The notes below the pieces were generated by a model. That model had not been told where the DNA came from. It saw nothing but the letters and a program-made list of their open reading frames with translations, and searched no databases. Positions 31,256-40,308 of a DNA stretch of 64,000 nucleotides are shown here, piece by piece. How positions within the stretch are numbered: the stretch's first letter is position 1; every line of letters begins with the position of its first letter. Origin of the DNA: Euphorbia lathyris (Eukaryota; Streptophyta; Magnoliopsida; Malpighiales; Euphorbiaceae); NCBI RefSeq assembly GCF_963576675.1, contig NC_088915.1, forward strand, positions 40,701,501-40,765,500. Direction: 5' to 3'. A program made the translations under genes and the position numbers.

Positions 31256-32409
31256 TGGTATGTTGTATATGGACTCTCGCAAGTGTACTAGGGTAGATGT
31301 AGTGCTGGTAAGACCAAGTGTTGTATTCCACAGGGATTGATACTAGTTGGTTGAACAGTTACCTTAAGTGTTAGAATTCAAAAGGTTGGTTGGTTTGATT
31401 TTTTTAACAATAACTAAGTATGAACAGATAAAAATACGTGAAATAATAAAAGTATGATAGACCAAGATAAACAAGCACATGCCTAGCAGTACGCCTACGA
31501 ACAACTGTATTTAGACTATTCCCTCTTAATGAAGTAAAACCATATTACTGATTTGGGTATCTTCCTCTTTTATCACTAAGGTCCGGTGTCCCATTTCCTA
31601 AGATTCTAAGCAAGTAAAATCAACCAAGTGTCCTTGTGTTAATATATAAGAAAGCATTAAGAACCCGAAAGCATTCATAAATGAAACCCCAACATATGGT
31701 CGTTTTCATCTCTGTCCACTACAATATAAGCCATATAGCTATTTCCATTACGTCGGAGCACCGTCGTACCATCTTCGGTAATTCGCATGTAGATTGGATC
31801 CTAATTTACTCTTTAAGCATACTTTTGACAATCATTCATTGATGGAAATACTTCATTAATTAAAAAGAGTTACTTACAGTCGTCGTTTAATGGTGGGCTA
31901 GGCCTGCAAAAGGAATCACTCACTCATTTCCATGAGTGAACAACTTGTTCTCCCAAAATCATTCTTCCGACAATAAACATAAAAACAGAGAATAAAATGA
32001 AGGTGGTAGAAAACGAGGCGCCCCTTACATATGACTACTACAGTATTTATAGGTCCAAAACAAACCCTAAAACAAAAGGGTAAAAAGTACTAAAGGTAAA
32101 TACAAAGAAAGGACAAACAAACAATCTCCCTACACTTGGCACAAGATGGAAGTTGTCTTGCTTTCCACGTTTTTGCTCTCTTTCTCTCTCCTTTAGCTTG
32201 CTCGACCCGCGCGTTTATCCATTCCTTCCAAGTTGACCCGTTAATGCCATTGTTTATGCTGTTCTATTCTTCTTGTAGCTTGTTCGTGAGGAATCCTTCT
32301 TGTACTATTATTTCTGCCTGTTTCTCCCATTTCTGGTTAAAAACTATAACTCTGAAGCTCTTTTCCATGAAAGTTCAGCCTCTTAAACCTGCTCATTTCA
32401 CTCGTATCA
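31256..32409 (-). repeat. ATH-2 5' LTR (1154 bp)
   Basis: On the plus strand it runs TGGTATGTTG...ACTCGTATCA. The minus-strand TATA box (TATAAATA) is at 32044-32051. The TSD GGTGA follows at 32410. ATH-4 has a full-length relative (44212-45361). Confidence 0.94.
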
Positions 32410-32414
32410 GGTGA

Positions 32415-32787
32415 TTTCCAGATTCTTCCAAATTTCCTGTGCTGACTCACATCCTGAAATCTTATTGTACTCTGCAGCATCTAGCGCATAGTGAACCATA
32501 TTGATAACCGAGGCATTATTTTGTAATTTCTTTAGGTCATCTTCAGTCCATTTAGCCTCTTCTTTGATGACTTGCACATCCTCAATCGTTTCATAGGGAA
32601 TGAACGGGCCTTTGACTATTGCTAGTCAGGCACTCATGTTCGTTGCCTAAATGAAAATTTTTATTCTGTTCTTCCAAAAGGTGTAGTTAGACCCGAAGAA
32701 CAGAGGTGGCCTGGTGATGGACAAGCCCTCAGGCAAGATCTGAGTTGTTTCATTTCTTGAGAGGAAACAAGTGCTATTGACATCCAT
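32415..32787 (-). pseudogene. gag: SIRE-1 gag N terminus
   Basis: The ATG at 32785-32787 starts MDVNSTCFLSRNETTQI. The frame continues with GLSITRPPLFFGSNYTFW, then two stops where other copies have sense codons, and VKGPFIPYETIEDVQV and NKISGCESAQEIW. This is the start of the copia gag polypeptide. It is interrupted by ATH-2 at 32414 and continues at 18924. Confidence 0.88.
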
Positions 32788-32835
32788 GTTATAGTGATCA
32801 GCTCAAGATAGTGTTATCTTGTAAGTTGAGCTATT

Positions 32836-32849
32836 AAGCTCTGATACCA
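32836..32849 (-). other. SIRE-1 primer-binding site (initiator tRNA-Met)
   Basis: The minus strand reads TGGTATCAGAGCTT, the standard copia PBS, 2 bp from the LTR. Confidence 0.93.
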
Positions 32850-32851
32850 CT

Positions 32852-33560
32852 TGTTGGTCCCTTGTGTTAATAAGTTCCTAAGGGGGGGGGGGGGGGGGGG
32901 GGGGGTTAAAGAAACTATTTAAAATTTTAAGTATTTAGACTGACTTGTTCTTACTTGTGAAATATATTTTCTCATAAAGTTTAATAGCATAAAAATACTG
33001 AGTGCGATCTGAGGCAGCTTTAGTTGGTCAGCAACTAAAGTCCTTTCTGACGTTGATTCAGGAGATAACACTTAGAAGTCTATTCCTGAACACAACACTA
33101 GATCTAGCAACTCAACAGGCTTAAGTTAAACAATTTCACAACAAAGATAAAAGCAAGCAGATATAGGAGATAAGGGATATAAGATACTACTCAGCAGTTT
33201 TATCCTGGTTCGGCCTCCTGCCTACATCCAATCCCTAGAATCCCTTTTCCGAGGTTTAATCCACTACTGCTCTTTTAGGTAGAGCACAAACCCTTTACAA
33301 TAGTCAGTGAGCAGTTACAGAGTATCGTCCTTTATATACCTACACTCAGCACTATCCAACTCTAATTGCTGAATACCGAGCAACTCAGAGTCTCCTAGCT
33401 AAGTTTAGTGATTGATAATATTTTGTTCTAAACAAAGAACACTTTAATGATTTATTCTATTGTTTACACAAGAATAAGAGTTTGTGTAATATTGCTTTTC
33501 TTTTCTTTCAGCTGGAACTTCAAGATTGAATTTGCTCAAAGCTTTCACGTGTTGAAGATC
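32852..33560 (-). repeat. SIRE-1 5' LTR, broken
   Basis: On the plus strand it starts TGTTGGTCCCTTGTG and continues through CTAAACAAAGAACAC to GTGTTGAAGATC. The 3' LTR then has AAGTTCCAATG..., but here it switches to SIRE-2 LTR in opposite orientation. About half of the LTR, including the TATA region, is missing. Confidence 0.9.
32882..32905 (+). repeat. G homopolymer, 24 bases
   Basis: An uninterrupted run of 24 G in the SIRE-1 5' LTR. The SIRE-2 arm has only CCCCCACCCCACCCCC at the matching place. It is either expansion by slippage or an assembly error. Confidence 0.9.
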
Positions 33561-33805
33561 TAGTGTTGTGTTCAGGATTAGACTTCTAAGTGTTATCTCC
33601 TGAATCAACATCAGAAACGACTTTAGTTGCTGACCAACTAAAGCTGCCTCTGACTGCACTCAGTATCTTTGTGCTATTAAACTTTGTGAGAAAATATATT
33701 TCATAAGTAAGAACAAGTCAGTCTAAATACTTAAAATTTTAAATAGTTCCTTTAACCCCCACCCCACCCCCTAGGAACTTATTCTCATAACACAAGGGAC
33801 CAATA
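33556..33805 (+). repeat. SIRE-2 5' LTR, U5-side fragment (250 bp)
   Basis: It starts inside the LTR at AGATCTAGTGTTGTG and ends GGGACCAATA, where SIRE-1 has GGGACCAACA. It has no U3 or TATA region, so SIRE-2 has no promoter of its own on this side. Confidence 0.9.
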
Positions 33806-33807
33806 AG

Positions 33808-33821
33808 TGGTATCAGAGCTT
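33808..33821 (+). other. SIRE-2 primer-binding site (initiator tRNA-Met)
   Basis: TGGTATCAGAGCTT, 2 bp after the LTR, identical to the SIRE-1 site. Confidence 0.93.
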
Positions 33822-33869
33822 AATAGCTCAACTTACAAGATAACACTATCTTGAGCTGATCCCTATAAC

Positions 33870-34660
33870 ATGGCTATCAATATCACTCATTTCTTCCCAG
33901 GAAATGAAACAACTCAGATCTTGCCTAAGGGCTTGTCCATTACTAGGCCACCTCTGTTCTTCGGGTCTAATTACGCCTTTTGGAAGAACATAATGAAAAA
34001 TTTCATTCAGGCAACGAACATGAGTGCCTAGCTAGCAATAGTCAAAGGCCCGTTCATTCCCTATGAAACGATTGATGATGTGTAAGTCATCAAAGAAGAG
34101 GCTAAATGGACTGAAGATGACCTAAAGAAATTACAAAATAATGCCTCGGCTATCAATATGTTTCACTGTGTGTTAGATGTTGCAGAGTACAATAAGATTT
34201 CAGGATGTGAGTCAGCACAAGAAATCTGGAAGAAGTTGGAAGTCAACTATGAAGGTACCAGCAAGGTGAAGGAGTCCAAGGTGAACAAGCACAAGAGACT
34301 TTATGAGCTGTTTGAAATGAATGATGGCGAAGGTATCTCAGATATGAATGCCAGATTCACTAACATCATCAATAAGCTCAAAAGGCTTGGAAAGATCTTC
34401 TCAGAAGAAGAACAAGTCAAGAAGATACTCAGGAGCCTTCCAAAGAGTTGGCAAGCTAAAAAGACTGTCATCGAAGAAGCTCAGGATCTGACAACTTACA
34501 AATACAATGAGCTTATCAGATCTCTTCTGACTTATGAGATCTCCATGAAAAGCTTTGAGGTCAAAGAGAAGTCTGAGGACAAGAAGCAAAAGTCGATGGT
34601 CATGAAGGCAGACTCTACTAACAACAGTTCCTCAGATGATGAGGAGATGGCTATGTTTAC
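33870..34660 (+). pseudogene. gag: SIRE-2 gag, N-terminal and UBN2-type domain
   Basis: The ATG at 33870 starts MAINITHFFPGNETTQ. A TAG replaces Trp after MSA (about 34030) and a TAA follows in TIDDV (about 34082). From 34158 a long open frame has NKISGCESAQEIWKKLE, LYELFEMNDGEGISDM, FTNIINKLKRLGKIF and VKKILRSLPKSWQAK. It ends SSDDEEMAMF at the ATH-3 TSD TTTAC (34656-34660). It shows the uninterrupted target sites of the SIRE-1 solo LTR and ATH-2. Confidence 0.9.
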
Positions 34661-34915
34661 TGATAGGGACATTTTGTCCATATCTTTTAGCGTGATTTAC
34701 GGTTTAATTTTGAGCCAATAATTAAGTTTAATTACAAAAATAAGTGTATTTTCAAAGAAATAATACAATAAAAATAAAACTTGTACTTTTAATAAATTTC
34801 CTTCACTTTCGATTAATTTTAGAAAACTAAAACGTCAAGTAACTTCGGTGTTCGTAGTCGTATTTTGTAGGTACAGGATTATTTCACGAGCAAAGGAGGA
34901 ATTAGGAATTTCCAG

Positions 34916-35318
34916 CCATGTGGGGCGTAAAACACTCCACATGGGGCGTAACACAGTTCTTAGCAATCCATGGCAGTCAACTTGTGCATTCCCACAAGGT
35001 CAACACAGTCCATGCGAGACGTAAAGCAGAGAGCACGGGACGTGAAAGGTGTGAAACAGTGATAAAAGTTCCAGAGACTCAACTACACGGGGCATCCCCT
35101 GATTTACGTGGAGCGTCCCCAGATTTACGTGGAGTGTAAAGGAGCAATGTTTCAATCCTGAGTTCTAGAGACTCAACCACGTAGGGCGTACCCTAGTCTA
35201 CGTGTGGCGTGGTTGAGTCAACTCTCCTGAATCCAGTCCACGCGTAAGAGAAATCTTCAACAGAATGGGTAATTGCCAGACACGCGGGGCGTGCCCCCTA
35301 GCACGCGGGGCGTGCAAT
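34916..35318 (+). repeat. ATH-3 LTR1 U3 near-palindrome array
   Basis: About a dozen units of the form CACGCGGGGCGTG (arms CACGC/GCGTG, 3-base centre GGG or GGA), spaced 20-60 bp. Many are decayed to CATGTGG, TACGTGGAG and similar by C-to-T or G-to-A changes. The last two (35279-35318) are intact. Confidence 0.8.
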
Positions 35319-35393
35319 GTGAAAACTGCAACAACAATGTGAAATCATCCAAGAAGCTTTTGTATTTACGATTTTACCCCCGAACTTGATGTG

Positions 35394-35401
35394 TATAAAT
35401 A
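35394..35401 (+). promoter_or_regulatory. TATA box of ATH-3 LTR1
   Basis: TATAAATA in GATGTGTATAAATAAGAG, about 75 bp after the last array unit. The LTR2 equivalent is at 42865-42872. Confidence 0.75.
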
Positions 35402-36349
35402 AGAGTGATTAGCACTCATTTCATTCATTCAGATTTTGTATACTAAAACTCTACCACCTTGAGAGCTTGTACATTTATTCAGTCACTCCGTCGAAATTCC
35501 GTCCATCCTCTTCCACCAAGCTCGATAGTTCCACCTCCAAGACCTACGAGACGGCCTTGAGTCCGGTTAGCTAGTTCCAAGCGATTCTTCTTTCCTTCTT
35601 ACTTGCTAATTAGCTTGCACTCTTCCTATGTACTAGGCTTGGTTGTATTCCGCAATTACGCGTTCCACATTTATAATACATGATTTCCAATTTTCGTTTC
35701 TCTATACGTGTTGATATTTATTGCTTGTTTTGATATTCATAATTGATTATTGTGTAGGGGGATGCGATTCTCGATACCTTTTGGGAGCCATATAGGAGTT
35801 GCCTTACCGGAATTGACACACCGAAAACCATAGGAATTGACAAGCCACGGAACTTACGGGCCCTAGTTTCTGATCCCTCGCATTAGACACGCCTTTAGGA
35901 GGAACCACGTAGTCTAAGTACCTCACGGGTCGGTCGTTCTACACATAGTCATCTTTGCAAGAGTAAATTATCATTCGTATATGTTCAGAATTATTGTTTA
36001 TTATATTTTATAACTTATCGCCACCCGTCTCACTTTATTAGAGTTTGAGTTATACGAATCTGTTTCACCATAGTTTAGGAGTAGTTTGTAGTTGTCATCC
36101 AAACCAAACTAAAGTATTCGCCGCTTAGATAACGAATAGAACCGAGTAGTTTAATACTTGTGGTTATAGATCCCGCGGATTCGATACCCGGTCTTAACCG
36201 GATTATTACTTGATACGACAGGGTACACTTGCCCCTACGTAGTAGCATCTAGTAGAGTTAAAAGCACGTAGAAAGACCTTAATCGTAACGCACACACACA
36301 ACAACATATGCACACATTATACCGCTCTACCGATCGCGCATCAAGTTTT

Positions 36350-36366
36350 TGGCGCCGTTGCCAGGG
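36350..36366 (+). other. ATH-3 primer-binding site (tRNA-Asp type)
   Basis: TGGCGCCGTTGCCAGGG has one mismatch to the tRNA-Asp complement, 6 bp after LTR1. Confidence 0.92.
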
Positions 36367-36499
36367 ATTTATACTTTCTTGCAATATTAGACCAAAACGT
36401 TTTATTGTTAGTCTAAGCATTCTTTTTATATAAATAGTTTATATACTAACAACATTCTTTCTTGTTCATATTTTCTTCTTTATTTTCTTTCAATAGTTT

Positions 36500-38030
36500 A
36501 TGCTCACCCGATCTCGGAGTAATACTCTTGTTCCTATTGATCTTGAAATCGAACGTACTCTTTGTAGGATCCGGAGAAAAAAGATGGCCAACGTCAACAA
36601 TGAAACCAACCAAACTAACCCACCGGTGAACAACATCCGAAATGGAGGAGGCAACGACACAAGGACAATGATGGAGATCCTAGCTCCACATAGGCCACAA
36701 AATCGCAACAGAATCATCGCCCCCACCATCCCAGCCAACACATATGAGACCAAGACTAGAATGATCCAATTGATCCAATAACTCGGTCAATTCGGAGCCG
36801 AACTTCATGAGAACCCTAACGAACACCTTGATAAATTTCTTATGTGTGTCGATACTTCTTGGCAAAATGGTGTCCCGGTTGAGGCCGTGCGTCTAAAACT
36901 TTTTCCTTTCTCTTTGACAGGCCAAGTGTTGGAGTGGTTGCATTCATTGGAAGATGGAACCATCACGTCATGGGACGAACTTGAAAAGGAATTCCTATCA
37001 TATTATTTTCCACCGTCCAAAACCGTGAAGTTGTGCAATGACATTACCTCTTTTCGCCAACTTGAATACGAGGCCCTTCACTCAGCTTGGGCTAGGTTCC
37101 GAAAGTTGTTCCGAAGTTGCCCGCACCACGACATCCCCAAGCACGATCTTGTAAGTACTTTTTATCATGGGTTAACACCTACTAATCATGCAACCGTGGA
37201 TTCTGCAGCAGGTGGGGACCTGTTTAGGAAATCGGCAAGTGAAGCATACGAGCTCATCAATGAGCTCGCAAGGAAAAGCGTCCAGTGGCAAGAAGATCGG
37301 CTTGCCGAACCACAGCGACATCAAGCGTTTTCCATGGAGAAAGAGGCTCCAAAAAGTTCCATGGTCGAAATGAATAAGAAACTAGATGCTTTGATAGCGC
37401 AATTGACCTCAACAAAGATGCACAGGTCTTGATGTGCAATCACTATGGTGGAGATCATGACGGACATAATTGCCATGTCGGTAGCCCTTTTGCCGGCGAT
37501 GAGGAAAATGTAAGTTACGTGGGAGGTAACCAAAGGTACAACTCTCAAACTCCTACCCGAACACGCACCACCACAATAATAGTGATAACGGGTGGAGGCC
37601 TCGATACCAACATCCTAACTTGTCATATAGCAATAATAATAATGTATTGAGGCTCCCACCCGACTTTCATCACGAATATAGGGAGTATGGGCTAGGCCAA
37701 TCACAAAATGTTTTCGGAGGGCGAAACGTCCAACCTCCCAACAACGTGTAAGGCCAATTGGTAACTTCCTTACTTAAGGACATTCTAACACGTCTTGCCG
37801 ATAATGAGGTGTTTTGTAGGGATTTGAGTCACCAAGTGGCTCACTTAAATCGTCAACAACAGGAGAGGCAACTAGGAACCCTCCCGACGAATACCGAGCA
37901 AAACCCATGAGCTAAAAATAGAGAATCCGGACAAGCAATAACTCTCCTTAATAGTAAGGATTCAGATCCGTCGGGTTCTAATACGGACAACCTACAATAG
38001 TCACACCCATTGAGAAAGTCGAGCTACTCC
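36500..38030 (+). pseudogene. gag: ATH-3 gag
   Basis: The start at 36500 gives MLTRSRSNTLVPIDLEIERTL. A linker and the capsid domain follow, with ETKTRMIQLIQ, AVRLKLFPFSLTGQVLEWL, FLSYYFPPSKTVKLCNDI, LHSAWARFRKLFRSCPHH and STFYHGLTP. A TAA at 36779-36781 interrupts it in LIQ*LGQFG and probably replaces CAA. After a frame change near 37430 the knuckle-like CNHYGGDHDGHNC, DEENVSYVGGNQRYNS and a LLKDILTRLADNEV helix can be followed to about 38000. These resemble the start of the ATH-5 gag remnant. AITLRSG-like and protease motifs do not follow. Confidence 0.88.
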
Positions 38031-38244
38031 GATTATAAACGTAGCACCGGTTTGCATTCTCCAAACCTTTGTACCATACACGTTTTCAATTTGTTTTCAA
38101 TTTTGTTTGTACTTGTTTTCGTCTCCTTTCAATTTTTAAAATTTTCATCCTCTGAGTTTTATTCTCATTCGTGCTCGTCTCGTGGTTTATATGAAATATA
38201 TATATATATATCAACAAAAGAAAAACAAATCCCTCTTAAATCCA

Positions 38245-38960
38245 AACGGCCACGCGGAGCGTGCTTATGGGCAAGCTACGCGTGAACAAGTCTCGGTCAC
38301 TAAAAGTCGTTGAAAAGACTTCACGCCGAGCATGCCCCACTGGCAAGCTCCGCGTGCAAATAGACCTGTATAATGAATATCGAAATAATTGCCCCTATAC
38401 AAGACACGCGGAGCGTGCCCTCCCATCATGCCTCGCTTGTCCTAGGGGAGTTGCGAATTGCAGCTCCCCATGGCAGCTTTCTTTTCTTTTCTCCACTTTC
38501 ACACTCCACCTCCTTCTGCCACCACTGACATCACTCATCTCTCTTCCCCATTAATCTTTCCCACTTCTCCACTCCACCTCTCTTTTCACCAATTAAATCC
38601 CATTAATTCAAAATTCAAACCCATTAATTTCCCTCTTAACCCCCTCATTAATTTTTCATTAACTTTTAAATTTAATTCCGTTCATTAATTAAGCTTTAAA
38701 AACCAAAAAAAATAAATACATTAAAAACTCAAAAAAAAACTCTTCAAATCCCGCCATTCTAAAGCCTGCACCCTCAGACACGCGGAGCGTGCCCTTTGGT
38801 AAGCTCCGCGTGCCGTCACCTTTTCTCCCCTTTTCGGTCAGAGACCAAAGCACGCGGGGCGTGCCTTCTGGCAAGCTCCGCGTGCTGAGGTCTCATTCGA
38901 CCGTTTTCTAGTCAGGGACAAAGACACGCGGAATGTGGCCCCCTCCAAGCCCTGCGTGCC
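38245..38960 (+). repeat. ATH-3 internal near-palindrome cassettes, upstream set
   Basis: Units at about 38250-38290, 38320-38355, 38404-38420, 38776-38813, 38850-38886 and 38922-38962. The full cassette pairs CACGCGGAGCGTGCC with a second GGCAAGCTCCGCGTG about 5-8 bases on. Each therefore contains two small palindromes plus a longer hairpin between them. AT-rich and CT-rich sequence without a gene lies between the units (38420-38770). Confidence 0.8.
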
Positions 38961-39070
38961 TCTTGGGAATTCGAGAAATACTTGGATTCCCACCTCTCTC
39001 CCCTATTTAAACACCACTATTCTTCCTCTCCTTTTCCCTCACACCTTCTCCGTTCTCCCTCACTTCCACC

Positions 39071-40308
39071 ATGACTCGTCGTAAGTGATCCACCGATGAA
39101 TGTGTTCGTTCCTCTCATGCCCGCTCTTCCTGTTCTGACCAAACACCACCCACACCACCCGATACCGATAAAATTCCTCCGCTCACCGCTCATTATCGAG
39201 CACCTTTCCACATCCTTAATGACACCGAGGGGCGCAATTACCAAAATGTTGGCGCTTCCCCCGTCATGCCCCTTTCTATCTTCGATATCAACGCTCTCGA
39301 CCACCACAATGTTGGTCATGCTTTCGAGGACCGCCTTCGGGCCCTTGGATGGCACGATCACTTCGTTGCCCATCATCTCGTGTACCCCTTTTTGGTATAT
39401 GAATTTTTCGCTACCCTCACCGCCACCGGTCTCCAAGGCAACCATGTCCTTGCCTTCCGCCTTCTAAACCAACCTCACTCCATCAACACCACTTAGATAC
39501 GCACTAATTTTACCCGCCAAGCGGAAGTCGGGATCACCGATTGACCTCTCGAGATCGATCCCCACAATTTTTGGAAATTTATTACGGGGTTGGACACATT
39601 TGACATCTCCAATCTCCACTCGGGTCACATCCGCAACCCCATCCTCCAACTCCTCCACAAATTCATCAACTACTACTTTTCGGGTAAGGCCGAAGCAAAT
39701 AAGGTCAACAAGCACGAGCTTCTTGCCCTTTACTGTTGTGAGAACGGGCTCACTTTCGACTTGTCCCTTCTCGTCTAGTCCACTCTACGGTAAATGAACA
39801 GTAAAAGGCATGCCCGTTTGGGTTTGGAGCATTTGGTCACTATCTTCGCCTCCATAACTTTAGGAGACGACCTTCTTTCCACCCTCAACTTCTACCCACC
39901 ACGTCCTCTCGACCGTAATGCCTTCAAATCCCTCCACCACCTCCTTTCGGTCCGGGTGAAAGCAAGGGTGCCGGCCAACAACAAAAGGTGGGGGAATGGG
40001 ACTCCGAGTTTGACCTTCATGATTTGGGGGATATACCCAGCAGGCCGTCCTTCTCCACAAACCCTGATTTCCAATCCATCCATGCCCGGTTGGATATCTT
40101 AAAGGGCAACCAACGGTAAGACCGAGCTGTAATGAATGCCCGATTTGACACTCTTGAGGCCCACCGCCTCACGGATCAAGCCACCCTCGCCACTCGCTTT
40201 GACCACATCGAGGCCCAACGCCAAGTGGACCGAGCCAACTTCGACTCCTTCACTAACGCATTTTGCAATCACTTCCACATTAATTGGCCTCATCCGCCTC
40301 CACAATAG
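39071..40308 (+). pseudogene. ATH-3 Athila env-like ORF
   Basis: Starting at ATG 39071 one frame can be read to about 40010, interrupted by five stops (TGA, TAG, TGA, TAG, TAA). It has HAFEDRLRALGWHDHF, YPFLVYEFFATLTATG, FWKFITGLDTFDISNL and HIRNPILQLLHKFINYYFSG, the pattern of the Athila ORF1 / putative plant transposon protein family. After a frame change the C terminus reads FDTLEAHRLTDQATL, ATRFDHIEAQRQVD and WPHPPPQ, ending at TAG 40306-40308. The C-terminal part looks like a short coiled coil. No signal peptide or membrane span is visible. Its role is unproven. Confidence 0.8.

Larger units (their letters stand above)
18925..32409 (-). mobile_element. ATH-2: Athila-type Ty3/gypsy element carrying TAT-1 (TSD GGTGA)
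   Basis: TSD GGTGA is at 18920-18924 and 32410-32414, with SIRE-1 gag on both sides. In sense order: 5' LTR 31256-32409, PBS, gag N terminus, [TAT-1], gag middle, gag C terminus and protease, RT, RNase H (with a foreign insert), the integrase N-terminal part and a truncated 3' LTR. The env-like ORF, PPT, integrase C terminus and one LTR edge are deleted. Without TAT-1 the element is about 7.2 kb. The same LTR family forms ATH-4. Confidence 0.94.
32410..33104 (-). repeat. left arm of the Sirevirus inverted repeat
   Basis: SIRE-1 5' LTR end, PBS and gag start. Its complement matches 33556-34247 (SIRE-2). The left limit is set only by the ATH-2 insertion; homology in opposite orientation resumes beyond it. 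Confidence 0.88.
7115..33560 (-). mobile_element. SIRE-1: Sirevirus-type Ty1/copia element, host of five insertions
   Basis: In sense order (right to left): 5' LTR 32852-33560, Met-type PBS, gag (32787 down to 16178, split by ATH-2 and an Athila solo LTR), protease, integrase, RT, RNase H, a long env-like ORF (split by a solo LTR), PPT and 3' LTR. An extra ORF after RNase H, the PPT of type AAAATGGGGGAGTTTG and the TGGTATCAGAGC primer site mark the Sirevirus (SIRE1/Maximus) lineage of Pseudoviridae. Frameshifts are present in gag, RT and env-like regions. The 5' LTR is fused to SIRE-2. Confidence 0.92.
33556..34247 (+). repeat. right arm of the Sirevirus inverted repeat
   Basis: Complementary to 32410-33104. 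The arm begins at the shared AGATC (33556-33560). Confidence 0.88.
34661..36343 (+). repeat. ATH-3 5' LTR (1683 bp)
   Basis: TGATAGGGACATTTTG...CGATCGCGCATCA. It carries a near-palindrome array at 34916-35318 and a TATA box at 35394-35401. LTR2 is 23 bp shorter, largely because one array unit (about 21 bp) is missing there. Compared with LTR2 it has lost many CG dinucleotides in the array. Confidence 0.95.

Noticed and set aside
32410..34247. A foldback transposon or MITE
   Set aside because: The arms are recognisable Sirevirus LTR-PBS-gag sequence in opposite orientation. There are no terminal TSDs of a separate element.
38261..38688. Two Pro/Leu/Ser-rich ORFs in ATH-3
   Set aside because: They span palindrome cassettes and CT-rich noncoding sequence, with no homology I recognise and no place in Athila gene order.
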